In this document: piece by piece, positions 7,358-14,195 of the stretch
How positions within the stretch are numbered: position 1 is the first letter of the stretch
Layout of the letters: every line of letters begins with the position of its first letter
Assembly (NCBI GenBank): GCA_036384215.1
Contig: DASVMX010000639.1
Location: 1 to 20,008, forward strand
Reading direction: 5' to 3'
DNA length: 20,008 bases
Source of the DNA: Paraktedonobacter sp036384215
GTDB taxonomy: Bacteria > Chloroflexota > Ktedonobacteria > Ktedonobacterales > Ktedonobacteraceae
Notes under the pieces: generated by a model
Told to the model about the DNA's origin: nothing
The model's database searches: none
Seen by the model: only the letters and a program-made list of their open reading frames with translations
Translations under genes and position numbers: made by a program

Positions 7358-7559
7358 GCAGGGAAGTTCTTATTTCAGATCTTCGTTGAGTGACTTGCAT
7401 AGTGCAAGCGCAGAGAGGAGGGAAGGTGCGCAATTTCGAGAGAGGTTGCACACATGTGTAGTACGGCTCCGCATTTTTTCAGTAACATTTTCATGTGGTT
7501 TACATGAGTTTCACCTGTTTGAAAGGGGGAAATCTGCCAGAGACGGCAGATGCACACGT
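7358..7559 (+). promoter_or_regulatory. About 200-nt folded leader of the aquaporin-dha operon
   Basis: Between the predicted start point and the ATG at 7560 there are several local hairpins and no supported gene. These are CTTGCA/TGCAAG (7394-7399, 7403-7408), GTGCGCAA with TTGCACAC (one mismatch, about 7427-7454), the palindrome ACACATGTGT (7450-7459), CATGT/ACATG (7492-7506) and a 7-bp stem 7532-7538/7545-7551 just before the start codon. The AAAGGGGGA ribosome site sits at 7522-7530. No known riboswitch class is recognisable to me. Confidence 0.45.
7532..7551 (+). promoter_or_regulatory. Hairpin between Shine-Dalgarno and ATG of the aquaporin gene
   Basis: ATCTGCC (7532-7538) pairs perfectly with GGCAGAT (7545-7551) around a six-base loop. 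The only good ribosome site, AAAGGGGGA, ends at 7530, 29 bases before the ATG at 7560, too far to work directly. If the hairpin folds, the remaining linear spacing is about nine bases, the normal optimum. A start-site hairpin of this sort is known from phage T4 gene 38. Confidence 0.5.
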
Positions 7560-8338
7560 ATGGACAGAACACCAACGTTATTCCAGAAAGCCCTGGCTGA
7601 ATTGCTTGGAACCGGATTTCTGGTCCTGATCGGGCCAGGCTCAATTCCCGCGGCTATTTTGCTGCTCAATGGAGGAAAAGTTGCTTTTACGATGGCTGAC
7701 CTGGGCTTTTCGGATTGGCCTTTGCTGTTGCTATCGCGGCTATGGTTTACACGATTGGACACATTTCTGGATGTCATATTAACCCGGCTGTTACGCTGGC
7801 CTTTGCTGTGACCAAACGTATACCATGGAATGAGGCGCTGGTATACATTATCGCTCAATTCATTGGAGGCATTCTTGGAGCGCTGGGGATTGCGCTGATT
7901 TTCGGAGCGTCGGCAGCCACAACCATTGGTCTGGGGCCGACCAACTTTAACGAGGCTCTGACCAGTTACCCTCAGGCTATTGGCATTGAGGCGCTGGGGA
8001 CTTTTCTTCTGCTGATGGTTATTATGGGCACGGCAGTTGATGGGCGAGCACCGGCTGGCTGGGCTGGACTGATTATTGGTCTGATTGTCGCGGGTGAAGT
8101 GATTGTGATGGGACCAATTGTTGGCCCGTCGCTGAATCCTGCGCGTACTCTTGGTCCCGCGCTGCTCCAGGTGCTCTTCGGAGGGACGTACAACCTTGCG
8201 CATCTGATCGTGTACTTTGTTGGACCCATTCTTGGTGCTATTCTTGGTGTTGTAGGCTATGACTTCCTGACGCGCCCGCGAGCCGCTAGCAAACAGGTGG
8301 TGGAGGCCAGCGACGCCAGGGTAGAAGTTCTTCCATAA
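7560..8338 (+). pseudogene. Aquaporin / polyol facilitator (MIP family), frameshifted
   Basis: Two frames together encode one MIP channel of about 259 aa. The first frame (7560-7710) gives the N-terminus MDRTPTLFQKALAELLGTG through to MADLGF; the second continues GLAFAVAIAAMVYTIGHISG to the stop at 8338. The break is at the TTTT run 7707-7710: one more T would give DLGFFGLAFAV and an unbroken aquaporin. Both signature boxes are present (HINPAVT and SLNPARTLGPAL), with six membrane segments. The second box has NPART rather than the NPARD of GlpF, while the place of the AqpZ pore histidine is taken by a small hydrophobic residue, as in plant NIP and some bacterial polyol channels. Leading the dha operon, it would be expected to admit dihydroxyacetone or glycerol. 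Either a real inactivating deletion or a homopolymer sequencing error. Confidence 0.85.
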
Positions 8339-8405
8339 TCCAAAGGGGAGGCGTGCGTTGGAGCACTGTTTTCCCCCAATACCTGAAAGGGAGACAAGGG
8401 AAGAG

Positions 8406-9407
8406 ATGAAAAAACTGATTAATAAGCCTGACGATGTCGTCACTGACGCGCTGCGCGGCATGGCGGCGCTCCATACGGACCTTTTGCGCGTTGACGAAGC
8501 AGCGCAGATTATCGTGCGTGCTGGCGCGCCTGTGCAGGGAAAAGTGGGGATTATCTCTGGTGGTGGCAGCGGTCACGAGCCGATGCATGGCGGCTTTGTT
8601 GGCCATGGGATGCTCGACGCGGCCTGTCCTGGGGCTGTGTTTACCTCGCCTGTGCCCGATCAGATGCTCGCGGCGACCAGGGCCGTAGACGGTGGTGCTG
8701 GCGTGCTGCATATTGTCAAAAACTACACTGGCGACGTGCTCAATTTTGAAATGGCCGCAGAACTGGCCGCGGCGGAAGGCATCGAGGTGGTGAGTGTTGT
8801 CACCAACGACGATGTAGCTGTGCAGGATAGTCTGTATACCGCTGGCCGGCGCGGCGTTGGCGTGACGGTGCTGTTGGAAAAGATTGTCGGTGGCCTGGCC
8901 GAAACCGGAGCACCCCTGGCCGCGGTTGCTGACCTGGCGAAGCGGGTCAACGAGCAGGGGCGCAGCATGGGTATGGCGCTGACCTCCTGTACAGTACCCG
9001 CGGCTGGCAAACCAACCTTTGAACTGGGCGAGGATGAGATGGAGATTGGCATCGGTATTCACGGTGAACCAGGCCGGCGCCGCGTCAAACTGGCTTCCGC
9101 TGCGGAAATCGTTGAGATGCTGGCCACGCCGATTATCGAGGATTTGGGCCTGCGCGCGGGCGAGCGTGTACTGGCCTTTGTCAACGGCATGGGTGGCACG
9201 CCGCTGATCGAACTCTATGTCGTTGCGAACGAACTGGCGAAAATCCTGCGCGGGCGCGACATCACCATCGCGCGCTCGCTGGTCGGCAGCTATATCACCT
9301 CCCTGGAGATGGCTGGTTGTTCGCTTACCCTGCTGCGCCTGGATGACGAAATGACGCGCCATTGGGACGCGCCAGTGCATACTCCCGCGCTGCGCTGGGG
9401 CATGTAG
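8406..9407 (+). CDS. dhaK: Dihydroxyacetone kinase subunit DhaK
   Basis: A 333-aa substrate-binding subunit of the PEP-dependent dihydroxyacetone (DHA) kinase. DhaK holds DHA as a hemiaminal on a histidine while the phosphate is delivered by DhaL-ADP. The covalent histidine is H219 in GIGIHGEPG, matching E. coli H218. The other active-site residues are also present: H57 in GGGSGHEPM and D110 in KNYTGD (E. coli H56 and D109). Length is normal for the bacterial PTS-type subunit, and there is no C-terminal DhaL fusion as in ATP-dependent kinases. The start at 8406 follows AAGGGAAGAG; an in-frame ATG-less extension to 8358 is not needed. It is 67 bp after the aquaporin stop and is presumably in the same transcript, driven by the -24/-12 promoter. 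Confidence 0.96.
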   Translation: MKKLINKPDDVVTDALRGMAALHTDLLRVDEAAQIIVRAGAPVQGKVGIISGGGSGHEPMHGGFVGHGMLDAACPGAVFTSPVPDQMLAATRAVDGGAGVLHIVKNYTGDVLNFEMAAELAAAEGIEVVSVVTNDDVAVQDSLYTAGRRGVGVTVLLEKIVGGLAETGAPLAAVADLAKRVNEQGRSMGMALTSCTVPAAGKPTFELGEDEMEIGIGIHGEPGRRRVKLASAAEIVEMLATPIIEDLGLRAGERVLAFVNGMGGTPLIELYVVANELAKILRGRDITIARSLVGSYITSLEMAGCSLTLLRLDDEMTRHWDAPVHTPALRWGM

Positions 9408-9426
9408 GATGCAGCGGTTTTGAGAA

Positions 9427-9634
9427 AAGAGACGAGCCTGGAGTGGAGAATCCAATCTCTCTTTCCAGCCTCCGCGCAAGCCCTGCTCTGTTTGAGATCG
9501 GCAAAAGCGCCCATTGTTCATGCTATGCTATCTTTAAACACGCAAAATAAGGGGTTCCCTGCCAGGCTGGCGCACAGACGCTGCTTGAACTGTGTGCCAG
9601 GCCGGCAGAAAGAGGCCGCCAGGTTTCGTCTCTT
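9427..9634 (+). other. 208-bp structured element between dhaK and dhaL with terminal inverted repeats
   Basis: AAGAGACGAGCCTGG (9427-9441) is complementary to CCAGGTTTCGTCTCTT (9619-9634) apart from one wobble/bulge, closing a domain of about 208 bases. Inside is an 18-bp stem with two mismatches (9560-9577 with 9590-9607). A competing local stem, CTGGA-N2-GGAGA with TCTCT-N3-TCCAG (about 9438-9469), uses the same CCTGG as the closing helix. The rest of the operon has gaps of 0-20 bp, so this 249-bp gap stands out. It could be a cis-acting RNA that sets the ratio of DhaK to DhaL, or a miniature inverted-repeat element; no target-site duplication is evident. It contains no supported gene. Confidence 0.5.
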
Positions 9635-9656
9635 ATGATCACAAGCGGAGGAGTTT

Positions 9657-10301
9657 ATGCCAATTACAACTGAAGATACCCTGCGCTGGCTCGGACAACT
9701 GGCTCGGGTCTTGCAGGAGAAGCGCGATTATTTAACACAACTGGACTCGGCTATCGGGGATGCGGACCATGGAATCAATATGGATCGCGGCTTCAAAGCG
9801 GTCATGGAGAAGCTCCAGGGACAATCCGAGATGGACATTGGTTCGCTGCTCAAGCTGGTTGGTACGACGCTGGTTTCCACTGTGGGAGGAGCAAGCGGGC
9901 CACTATACGGCACGGCGTTCCTGCGAGCTGGTATTGCCCTGGCTGGTAAGCGAGAGCTTTATCCTGCCGACTATATTGCTATGCTCGAGGCGGCTGTGGG
10001 AGGCATTCAAGCACGCGGCAAAGCCCAGGCTGGCGAGAAGACTATGCTTGATGCTCTCCTGCCAGCTCTGGCCAGCGCGAAAGAGGCCGAAGCCGCGCGA
10101 CTTGATATCGTTGAGATCACGCGTCGCGCCAGTCACGCGGCAGAACAGGGCATGTTGTCCACAATCCCGCTGGTGGCCACCAAGGGTCGGGCCAGCTACC
10201 TCGGAGAACGCAGCGCCGGGCATCAAGATCCAGGCGCGACTTCAAGCTGGTTGATGCTAAAAACGCTGGCAGATGTCTGCGCGGCGAGGAGTAAAACATG
10301 A
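9657..10301 (+). CDS. dhaL: Dihydroxyacetone kinase subunit DhaL (ADP-binding)
   Basis: A 214-aa subunit that carries a tightly bound ADP; the ADP is phosphorylated by DhaM and passes its phosphate to DHA on DhaK. The Mg-binding aspartates are D30, D35 and D37 in LDSAIGDADHGINMDRG, at the same numbers as in E. coli. The nucleotide-contact motifs GGASGPLYGTAF and KGRASYLGERSAGHQDPGA are intact. The start follows a strong GGAGGAG site seven bases away. The stop overlaps the dhaM start as ATGA, so the two are translationally coupled. In E. coli DhaL-ADP also activates DhaR, which fits the regulator found upstream here. Confidence 0.96.
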   Translation: MPITTEDTLRWLGQLARVLQEKRDYLTQLDSAIGDADHGINMDRGFKAVMEKLQGQSEMDIGSLLKLVGTTLVSTVGGASGPLYGTAFLRAGIALAGKRELYPADYIAMLEAAVGGIQARGKAQAGEKTMLDALLPALASAKEAEAARLDIVEITRRASHAAEQGMLSTIPLVATKGRASYLGERSAGHQDPGATSSWLMLKTLADVCAARSKT

Positions 10302-10696
10302 CGGTAAGTTTAGTAGTGGTTTCCCACAGCGCGAAGTTGGCAGAAGGCGTAGTTGAACTGGCGGGGCAGATGACTCATGGGAAAGTCGCCATCGCGGCTG
10401 CCGGGGGGACCAGCGATGGGACGCTGGGGACATCTGTCGAGCACATTCTTGCCGCGCTTGAGCAGGTCGCCGGACCTGATGGCACGCTCATTCTGCTGGA
10501 CCTGGGCAGCGCGGTTATGGCCACCGAGATGGCGGTAGAGCAGTTTGTCCAGAGCGGAGCCTGTCCCGTGACCATCAGCCCCGCGCCGCTGGTCGAAGGC
10601 GCGGTTATCGCCGCGGTTGAAGCCTCTATTGGAAACAGCCTGGCCGAGGTCGCGGACGCCGCGCTTGGTGCGCTGAGCCTGCCGAAATTACACTGA
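10298..10696 (+). CDS. dhaM: PTS-dependent dihydroxyacetone kinase phosphotransferase subunit DhaM (EIIA domain only)
   Basis: A 132-aa EIIA-mannose-type domain that takes phosphate from HPr on a histidine (H10 in VVVSHSAKLAEG; E. coli H9) and passes it to the ADP of DhaL. Other family landmarks are the GGTSDGTLGTS loop and LILLDLGSAVMATEMA. In E. coli DhaM is a fusion of EIIA, HPr and a truncated enzyme I; here it ends after the EIIA domain, and the HPr and enzyme I modules follow as separate genes. It overlaps dhaL by four bases and is 19 bp from the HPr gene. Confidence 0.95.
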   Translation: MTVSLVVVSHSAKLAEGVVELAGQMTHGKVAIAAAGGTSDGTLGTSVEHILAALEQVAGPDGTLILLDLGSAVMATEMAVEQFVQSGACPVTISPAPLVEGAVIAAVEASIGNSLAEVADAALGALSLPKLH

Positions 10697-10715
10697 TCAG
10701 ACAAAGGAACATATT

Positions 10716-10988
10716 ATGCCTGTGGTAGAGAACACGGTAATCATCACCAACAAAGTCGGTCTGCACGCGCGCCCGGCCACACTGTTCGTACAAGAGGCGG
10801 CGCATTTTCAAGCGCAGATCCAGGTGCGCAATGGTGACAAAAGCGCCAACGCCAAAAGTATCCTGGGAGTGCTCAAACTGGGAGCCAGTCAGGGCACGAC
10901 GCTACAACTGAGGGCTGAAGGCGAGGATGCCGCCGAGGCTATTCAGGCGCTGATCTCACTGGTTGAGCGCAAATTTGACGAAGAGTGA
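10716..10988 (+). CDS. ptsH: Phosphocarrier protein HPr
   Basis: A 90-aa phosphocarrier, normal length. The active-site segment is NKVGLHARPA with H17 as the phosphorylated histidine. The regulatory-serine region reads NAKSILGVLKLG, with S48 at the place of Ser46 of Firmicutes HPr, so phosphorylation by an HPr kinase is possible in principle, though no hprK is in this window. It lies between dhaM and enzyme I with gaps of 19 and about 8 bp, so here HPr almost certainly serves the DHA kinase relay; whether it also serves a general PTS cannot be told from the sequence. Confidence 0.95.
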   Translation: MPVVENTVIITNKVGLHARPATLFVQEAAHFQAQIQVRNGDKSANAKSILGVLKLGASQGTTLQLRAEGEDAAEAIQALISLVERKFDEE

Positions 10989-10996
10989 GGTCAAAC

Positions 10997-12796
10997 ATGG
11001 CAGATAAAACTTTTTCAAACCAGGAGCTGTTGCGCGTCCTGCCGATTTCGCCAGGAATCGCGCTCGGCCCGGTGCGCTTACTGGACTCTCAGGAAACACC
11101 GCGTGAGGGACAGAGCGTGGACTCCCAGATTCTGCCAGATCAACTTGCCAGCGAGCGCCAGCGTCTCCAGCAGACCCTGAGCGCCGCGGAAGCCGAACTG
11201 GACGAACTTCACGAGCGCGTTGTCCGCACTGTTGGGCAGGCCGAAGCCGAGATCTTCACCGCCCAGAAGCTCATGCTGCGCGACCCCGACCTGCTCGATG
11301 CCGTAGATGAGTTGATGGGCCGGCAGTTTTTTTCTGCTGAAAGTGCCTGGAGCATGTCCATCAAGCAGCAGAGCGAACTGCTGGCATCTCTGCCCGATGA
11401 CACGCTGGCTGCCCGCGCCGTGGATGTGCGTGACATGGGCGCCAGGGTCTTGAGCCATCTCCAGCAGACTCGCCCTGGAGCGACAAACTCCCAACAGTCA
11501 GTAGAAACACGCCAGGAGTCGGCCTTGATAGTGGCCCGCGACCTCACCCCTTCGCAGACCGCCCGTCTTGATCCAACCAGTATCCTGGGCATCTGCACCG
11601 TCGAGGGAGGGCCAACCACTCACGCTGCCATCATCGCGCGCGCGCTGGAGATTCCCGCAGTTGCCGGCCTGGATGCCAGAGTGCTCGCTGAACTGCGCAA
11701 TGGCCAACAACTGGCCATCGACGGTGGGCGCGGCCTGGTCTATCTCCAATTGGATGAAAAGCAGTGTACCGAGTTGAGTGCTGCCATGGCCGAGCAGCAT
11801 CGCAAGAAAAGTGCCCGCGATACCGCTTATTGGTGTCAGCGGCCCGGCGAGACAGCGGACGGCCAGCCCGTGTTCATATACGCGAATGTCGGCGACGCCG
11901 CGGGCGCGCGTGAGGCCGCGCAACAGGGAGCGCAGGGCATTGGTCTGCTGCGCACCGAATTTTTGTTCGGCCAGCGTACAGTCTTCCCCGACGAACAGGA
12001 GCAATTTGAGAGCTATCTGGAGCTTTTCCGCGCTTTTGCCGCAGAAGCCCTCTTTCACAAGAGCATTGTAGCTCGCACCCTGGATGCTGGCGCGGACAAG
12101 CCTTTTCCCGCGCTGGAACCTCTGCTGGGCGAGTGGAAAGAGGCGAATCCCGCGCTGGGCCTGCGCGGTGCGCGCATCCACCTGCTCCATGCAGAGCTTT
12201 TGCGCCAGCAACTGCGCGCCCTTTTGCGGGCTGCTGGCGAGGCCGAGATTGACTTGCAGATTATGTTTCCTATGATTACCACCGTTGAAGAGACGCGCCG
12301 CATGAAACACGTGTTGGAGCAGGTTCGCGCCGAATTGCGCAGTGAAGGCGTTACTCAGCCGCGGAGCGTGCCAGTGGGCATTATGATCGAAACACCTGCC
12401 GCTGTCTGGCTGGCCGACGCCCTGGCCCGCGAGGTTGACTTCTTCAGCATCGGCGCCAACGACCTGTTCCAGTATACACTGGCCGCGGACCGCACCAACA
12501 GCCGCGTCATGGGTCTGTTTGCCGGTCTCGAACCGGCTCTCTGGCGCTCCATCAACCACGTCTTACAGGCCGCGCGCATTCACGAAATTCCCGTCGCCGT
12601 CTGCGGCGAGATCGCGGCAGACACACGCTACGGTCCTCTGCTCGCCGGCCTGGGCATCGACGAACTCAGCGTCAGCCCGCCAGCCCTCGCCCGCGTCAAA
12701 GAAGCCCTGCACCAGCACGACCTTAGCTACTGGCAAAGCAAAGCACAAAGCTTGCTCCAGGCGGAAACCGCTGCCGAAATGGAACCATTGCTGTGA
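10997..12796 (+). CDS. ptsI: PTS enzyme I (PEP-protein phosphotransferase)
   Basis: A 599-aa complete enzyme I that autophosphorylates with PEP and passes the phosphate to HPr. The swivelling histidine is H209 in GGPTTHAAIIARAL. The PEP-binding barrel has RTLDAGADKP, NPALGLRGARIHL, GIMIETPAAVWLAD and FFSIGANDLFQYTLAADR, and the catalytic cysteine is in VCGEIAADTRYGP. The N-terminal half has the HPr-binding helical region (TAQKLMLRDPDLL). The chosen ATG at 10997 has GAGG six bases before it; a GTG at 10985 overlapping the HPr stop is the alternative. Length is slightly more than the usual 570-580, from extra residues near the N-terminus and around residue 160. It closes the operon: EI, HPr, DhaM, DhaL and DhaK form a full PEP-to-DHA chain. 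Two hairpins follow the stop. Confidence 0.96.
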   Translation: MADKTFSNQELLRVLPISPGIALGPVRLLDSQETPREGQSVDSQILPDQLASERQRLQQTLSAAEAELDELHERVVRTVGQAEAEIFTAQKLMLRDPDLLDAVDELMGRQFFSAESAWSMSIKQQSELLASLPDDTLAARAVDVRDMGARVLSHLQQTRPGATNSQQSVETRQESALIVARDLTPSQTARLDPTSILGICTVEGGPTTHAAIIARALEIPAVAGLDARVLAELRNGQQLAIDGGRGLVYLQLDEKQCTELSAAMAEQHRKKSARDTAYWCQRPGETADGQPVFIYANVGDAAGAREAAQQGAQGIGLLRTEFLFGQRTVFPDEQEQFESYLELFRAFAAEALFHKSIVARTLDAGADKPFPALEPLLGEWKEANPALGLRGARIHLLHAELLRQQLRALLRAAGEAEIDLQIMFPMITTVEETRRMKHVLEQVRAELRSEGVTQPRSVPVGIMIETPAAVWLADALAREVDFFSIGANDLFQYTLAADRTNSRVMGLFAGLEPALWRSINHVLQAARIHEIPVAVCGEIAADTRYGPLLAGLGIDELSVSPPALARVKEALHQHDLSYWQSKAQSLLQAETAAEMEPLL

Positions 12797-12798
12797 AA

Positions 12799-12855
12799 TT
12801 TTCTCATGTGGACGAATACTTCCACCCCGCGGAAGTATTCGTCCACATGAGAAAA
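12799..12855. repeat. 25-bp perfect inverted repeat after enzyme I
   Basis: Positions 12799-12823 are exactly complementary to 12831-12855, with a seven-base loop, starting three bases after the enzyme I stop. It could act as an mRNA 3'-end stabiliser or as a terminator, since the arm ends in AAAA/TTTT. It resembles in style, but not in sequence, the palindromes after adk and after the regulator gene. Confidence 0.75.
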
Positions 12856-12862
12856 GCGGGTA

Positions 12863-12887
12863 GAGCATTCTCTGAATGCTCAATTTT
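12863..12887 (+). terminator. Intrinsic terminator of the dha operon
   Basis: GAGCATTC (12863-12870) pairs with GAATGCTC (12874-12881) around a three-base loop and is followed by AATTTT. It lies 66 bp after the enzyme I stop and just before the leader of the WD40 gene, the expected end of the operon transcript. The T run is short, so confidence is moderate. Confidence 0.6.
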
Positions 12888-12992
12888 CGTGCGCGGGCCG
12901 CGAATGAGACGTTTTTGTGAGGTTTTCCCTTTTCTTCTGTGAGAGTTTTCATAGAAAATATCCCATCAGTTAATTTATTTTGGGAGGACTTC

Positions 12993-14192
12993 ATGAATAA
13001 CGAAACGCAACCTTCTTTACCTGGACAAGATGAGAGTAATCTTTCCAGCCAGATCGCGAAAGGGCCACAGTGCTCTTTTTCGCGCCGGGCTGTGCTGGTT
13101 GGGCTGGGAATGCTGGCGGGTGTGGGGGTTGTGGGGTGCGCGCCTCTGCCGGGCCAGGGGGCGACGCCGACCGGTGTTATCGCAGCTCCTACTCCGACTA
13201 ATCAAACGACGCCGACGCCGACGCCGGCTCCCGCGCCTCTGGGAAAGCTTTTCTACACCTATACTGGCCATAAGGATCGCGTCAACGCGGTTGCCTGGTC
13301 GCCTGATGGCCAGCGCCTCGCTTCTGGCAGCATCGATGCTACGGTTCAACTCTGGGATAATTTGACGGGGGGCAATGTGGTGACGCATCATAACTACGCG
13401 GGCCAGGGCGCGACGGTTACCTGGGCTCCTGAGGGCCGGCACCTCGCTTCGACGGGTAGAAAATCGCTTTCTTCTATGGATTATGTGGAACTTTGGGATG
13501 CTGCTACCGGGAAGACTTTGATCACCTATCCCGCTCATACAAACTCACCAGTGCCTGGACCTGTTACTGGCTTGAACTGGTCACCAGACGGAAAATATCT
13601 GGCGGCAGCCAGTTTTGATTACACCGTGCGTGTCTGGGATCTGACGACTGGCACGCTGCGTTTTTTCTATAGCGATCCCCATGGTTATCTGATGACCTGT
13701 GTGGCCTGGTCGCCTGATAGCAAGTTTATCGCCTTTGGCAATGACGACAATGGTGAGCATAATGTCATGGTACAGGTCTGGAATGTGGCCAGCCGGAGCC
13801 AGGTCGCGGTTTATCGCAAGCATACCAAACCTGTGCAGTGTGTGGCCTGGTCGCCCAATGGCAAGTACATTGCGTCGGGCGCTAATGATAATACCGCGCG
13901 CGTCTGGCACGCTGCCACGGGTGCGCCGCTCTTTACCTACAACGGCCACGCTCCCTCGTCTCCCGACCTGGGTTCCTCTGTCATCTCTGTGGCCTGGTCG
14001 CCCGATGGCAAGCGTGTGGTTAGCGGAGGCGTAGACTCGACCGCGCAGATCTGGGATGGCGCAACCGGGCAGCAGTATTTTAAATATAGAGGGCACCAGG
14101 GCGCCGTGTACGCGGCGATCTGGTCGCCCAATGGAAAGTATATTGCTTCTGGCGGAGATGATAAAACGGTTCAGATCTGGCAGGCGGTTTGA
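12993..14192 (+). CDS. Tat-type lipoprotein with seven WD40 repeats
   Basis: A 399-aa exported protein. A twin-arginine pair (SFSRRAVLVG, R31-R32) precedes a hydrophobic stretch ending in VVGC, so C49 is likely lipidated after Tat export. A Thr/Pro-rich linker (about 55-82) leads to seven WD40 blades filling the rest, each with the pattern GH...VAWSPDGKYLASG..D.T..VWD. Seven blades close a complete beta-propeller, a protein-interaction platform on the outer face of the membrane. There is no enzymatic domain. Ktedonobacteria encode many such WD40 proteins, often joined to kinases; this one is a stand-alone propeller. The ATG at 12993 follows TGGGAGG at good spacing; an upstream in-frame start at 12939 is unlikely. 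The binding partner is unknown. Confidence 0.9.
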   Translation: MNNETQPSLPGQDESNLSSQIAKGPQCSFSRRAVLVGLGMLAGVGVVGCAPLPGQGATPTGVIAAPTPTNQTTPTPTPAPAPLGKLFYTYTGHKDRVNAVAWSPDGQRLASGSIDATVQLWDNLTGGNVVTHHNYAGQGATVTWAPEGRHLASTGRKSLSSMDYVELWDAATGKTLITYPAHTNSPVPGPVTGLNWSPDGKYLAAASFDYTVRVWDLTTGTLRFFYSDPHGYLMTCVAWSPDSKFIAFGNDDNGEHNVMVQVWNVASRSQVAVYRKHTKPVQCVAWSPNGKYIASGANDNTARVWHAATGAPLFTYNGHAPSSPDLGSSVISVAWSPDGKRVVSGGVDSTAQIWDGATGQQYFKYRGHQGAVYAAIWSPNGKYIASGGDDKTVQIWQAV

Positions 14193-14195
14193 TGC

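Noticed and set aside
7700..7720. Programmed -1 frameshifting as explanation for the split aquaporin.
   Set aside because: No canonical X-XXY-YYZ slippery heptamer and no strong downstream pseudoknot are visible; a missing T in a homopolymer explains the data more simply.
7511..8461. A 316-codon minus-strand frame opposite the aquaporin gene.
   Set aside because: Composition is Ser/Asn/Arg-rich with no domain or ribosome site; the plus strand shows clear NPA boxes.
8286..9521. A 411-codon open frame on the minus strand opposite dhaK.
   Set aside because: It is antisense to dhaK, whose active-site residues are all intact; the translation is low-complexity His/Gln/Arg-rich without domains, as expected from the complement of a GC-rich gene.
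9560..9585. A second sigma-54 promoter in the dhaK-dhaL gap (TGGCGC...TGC).
   Set aside because: The GG and GC are 12 bases apart instead of the required 10.
11498..12559. A 353-codon minus-strand frame inside the enzyme I gene.
   Set aside because: It is the complement of an intact PTS enzyme I; no motifs or start signal.
13200..14190. A tandem DNA repeat array in the WD40 gene.
   Set aside because: The periodicity is a protein-level WD40 repeat with divergent DNA between the short conserved cores, not a DNA satellite or CRISPR-like array.
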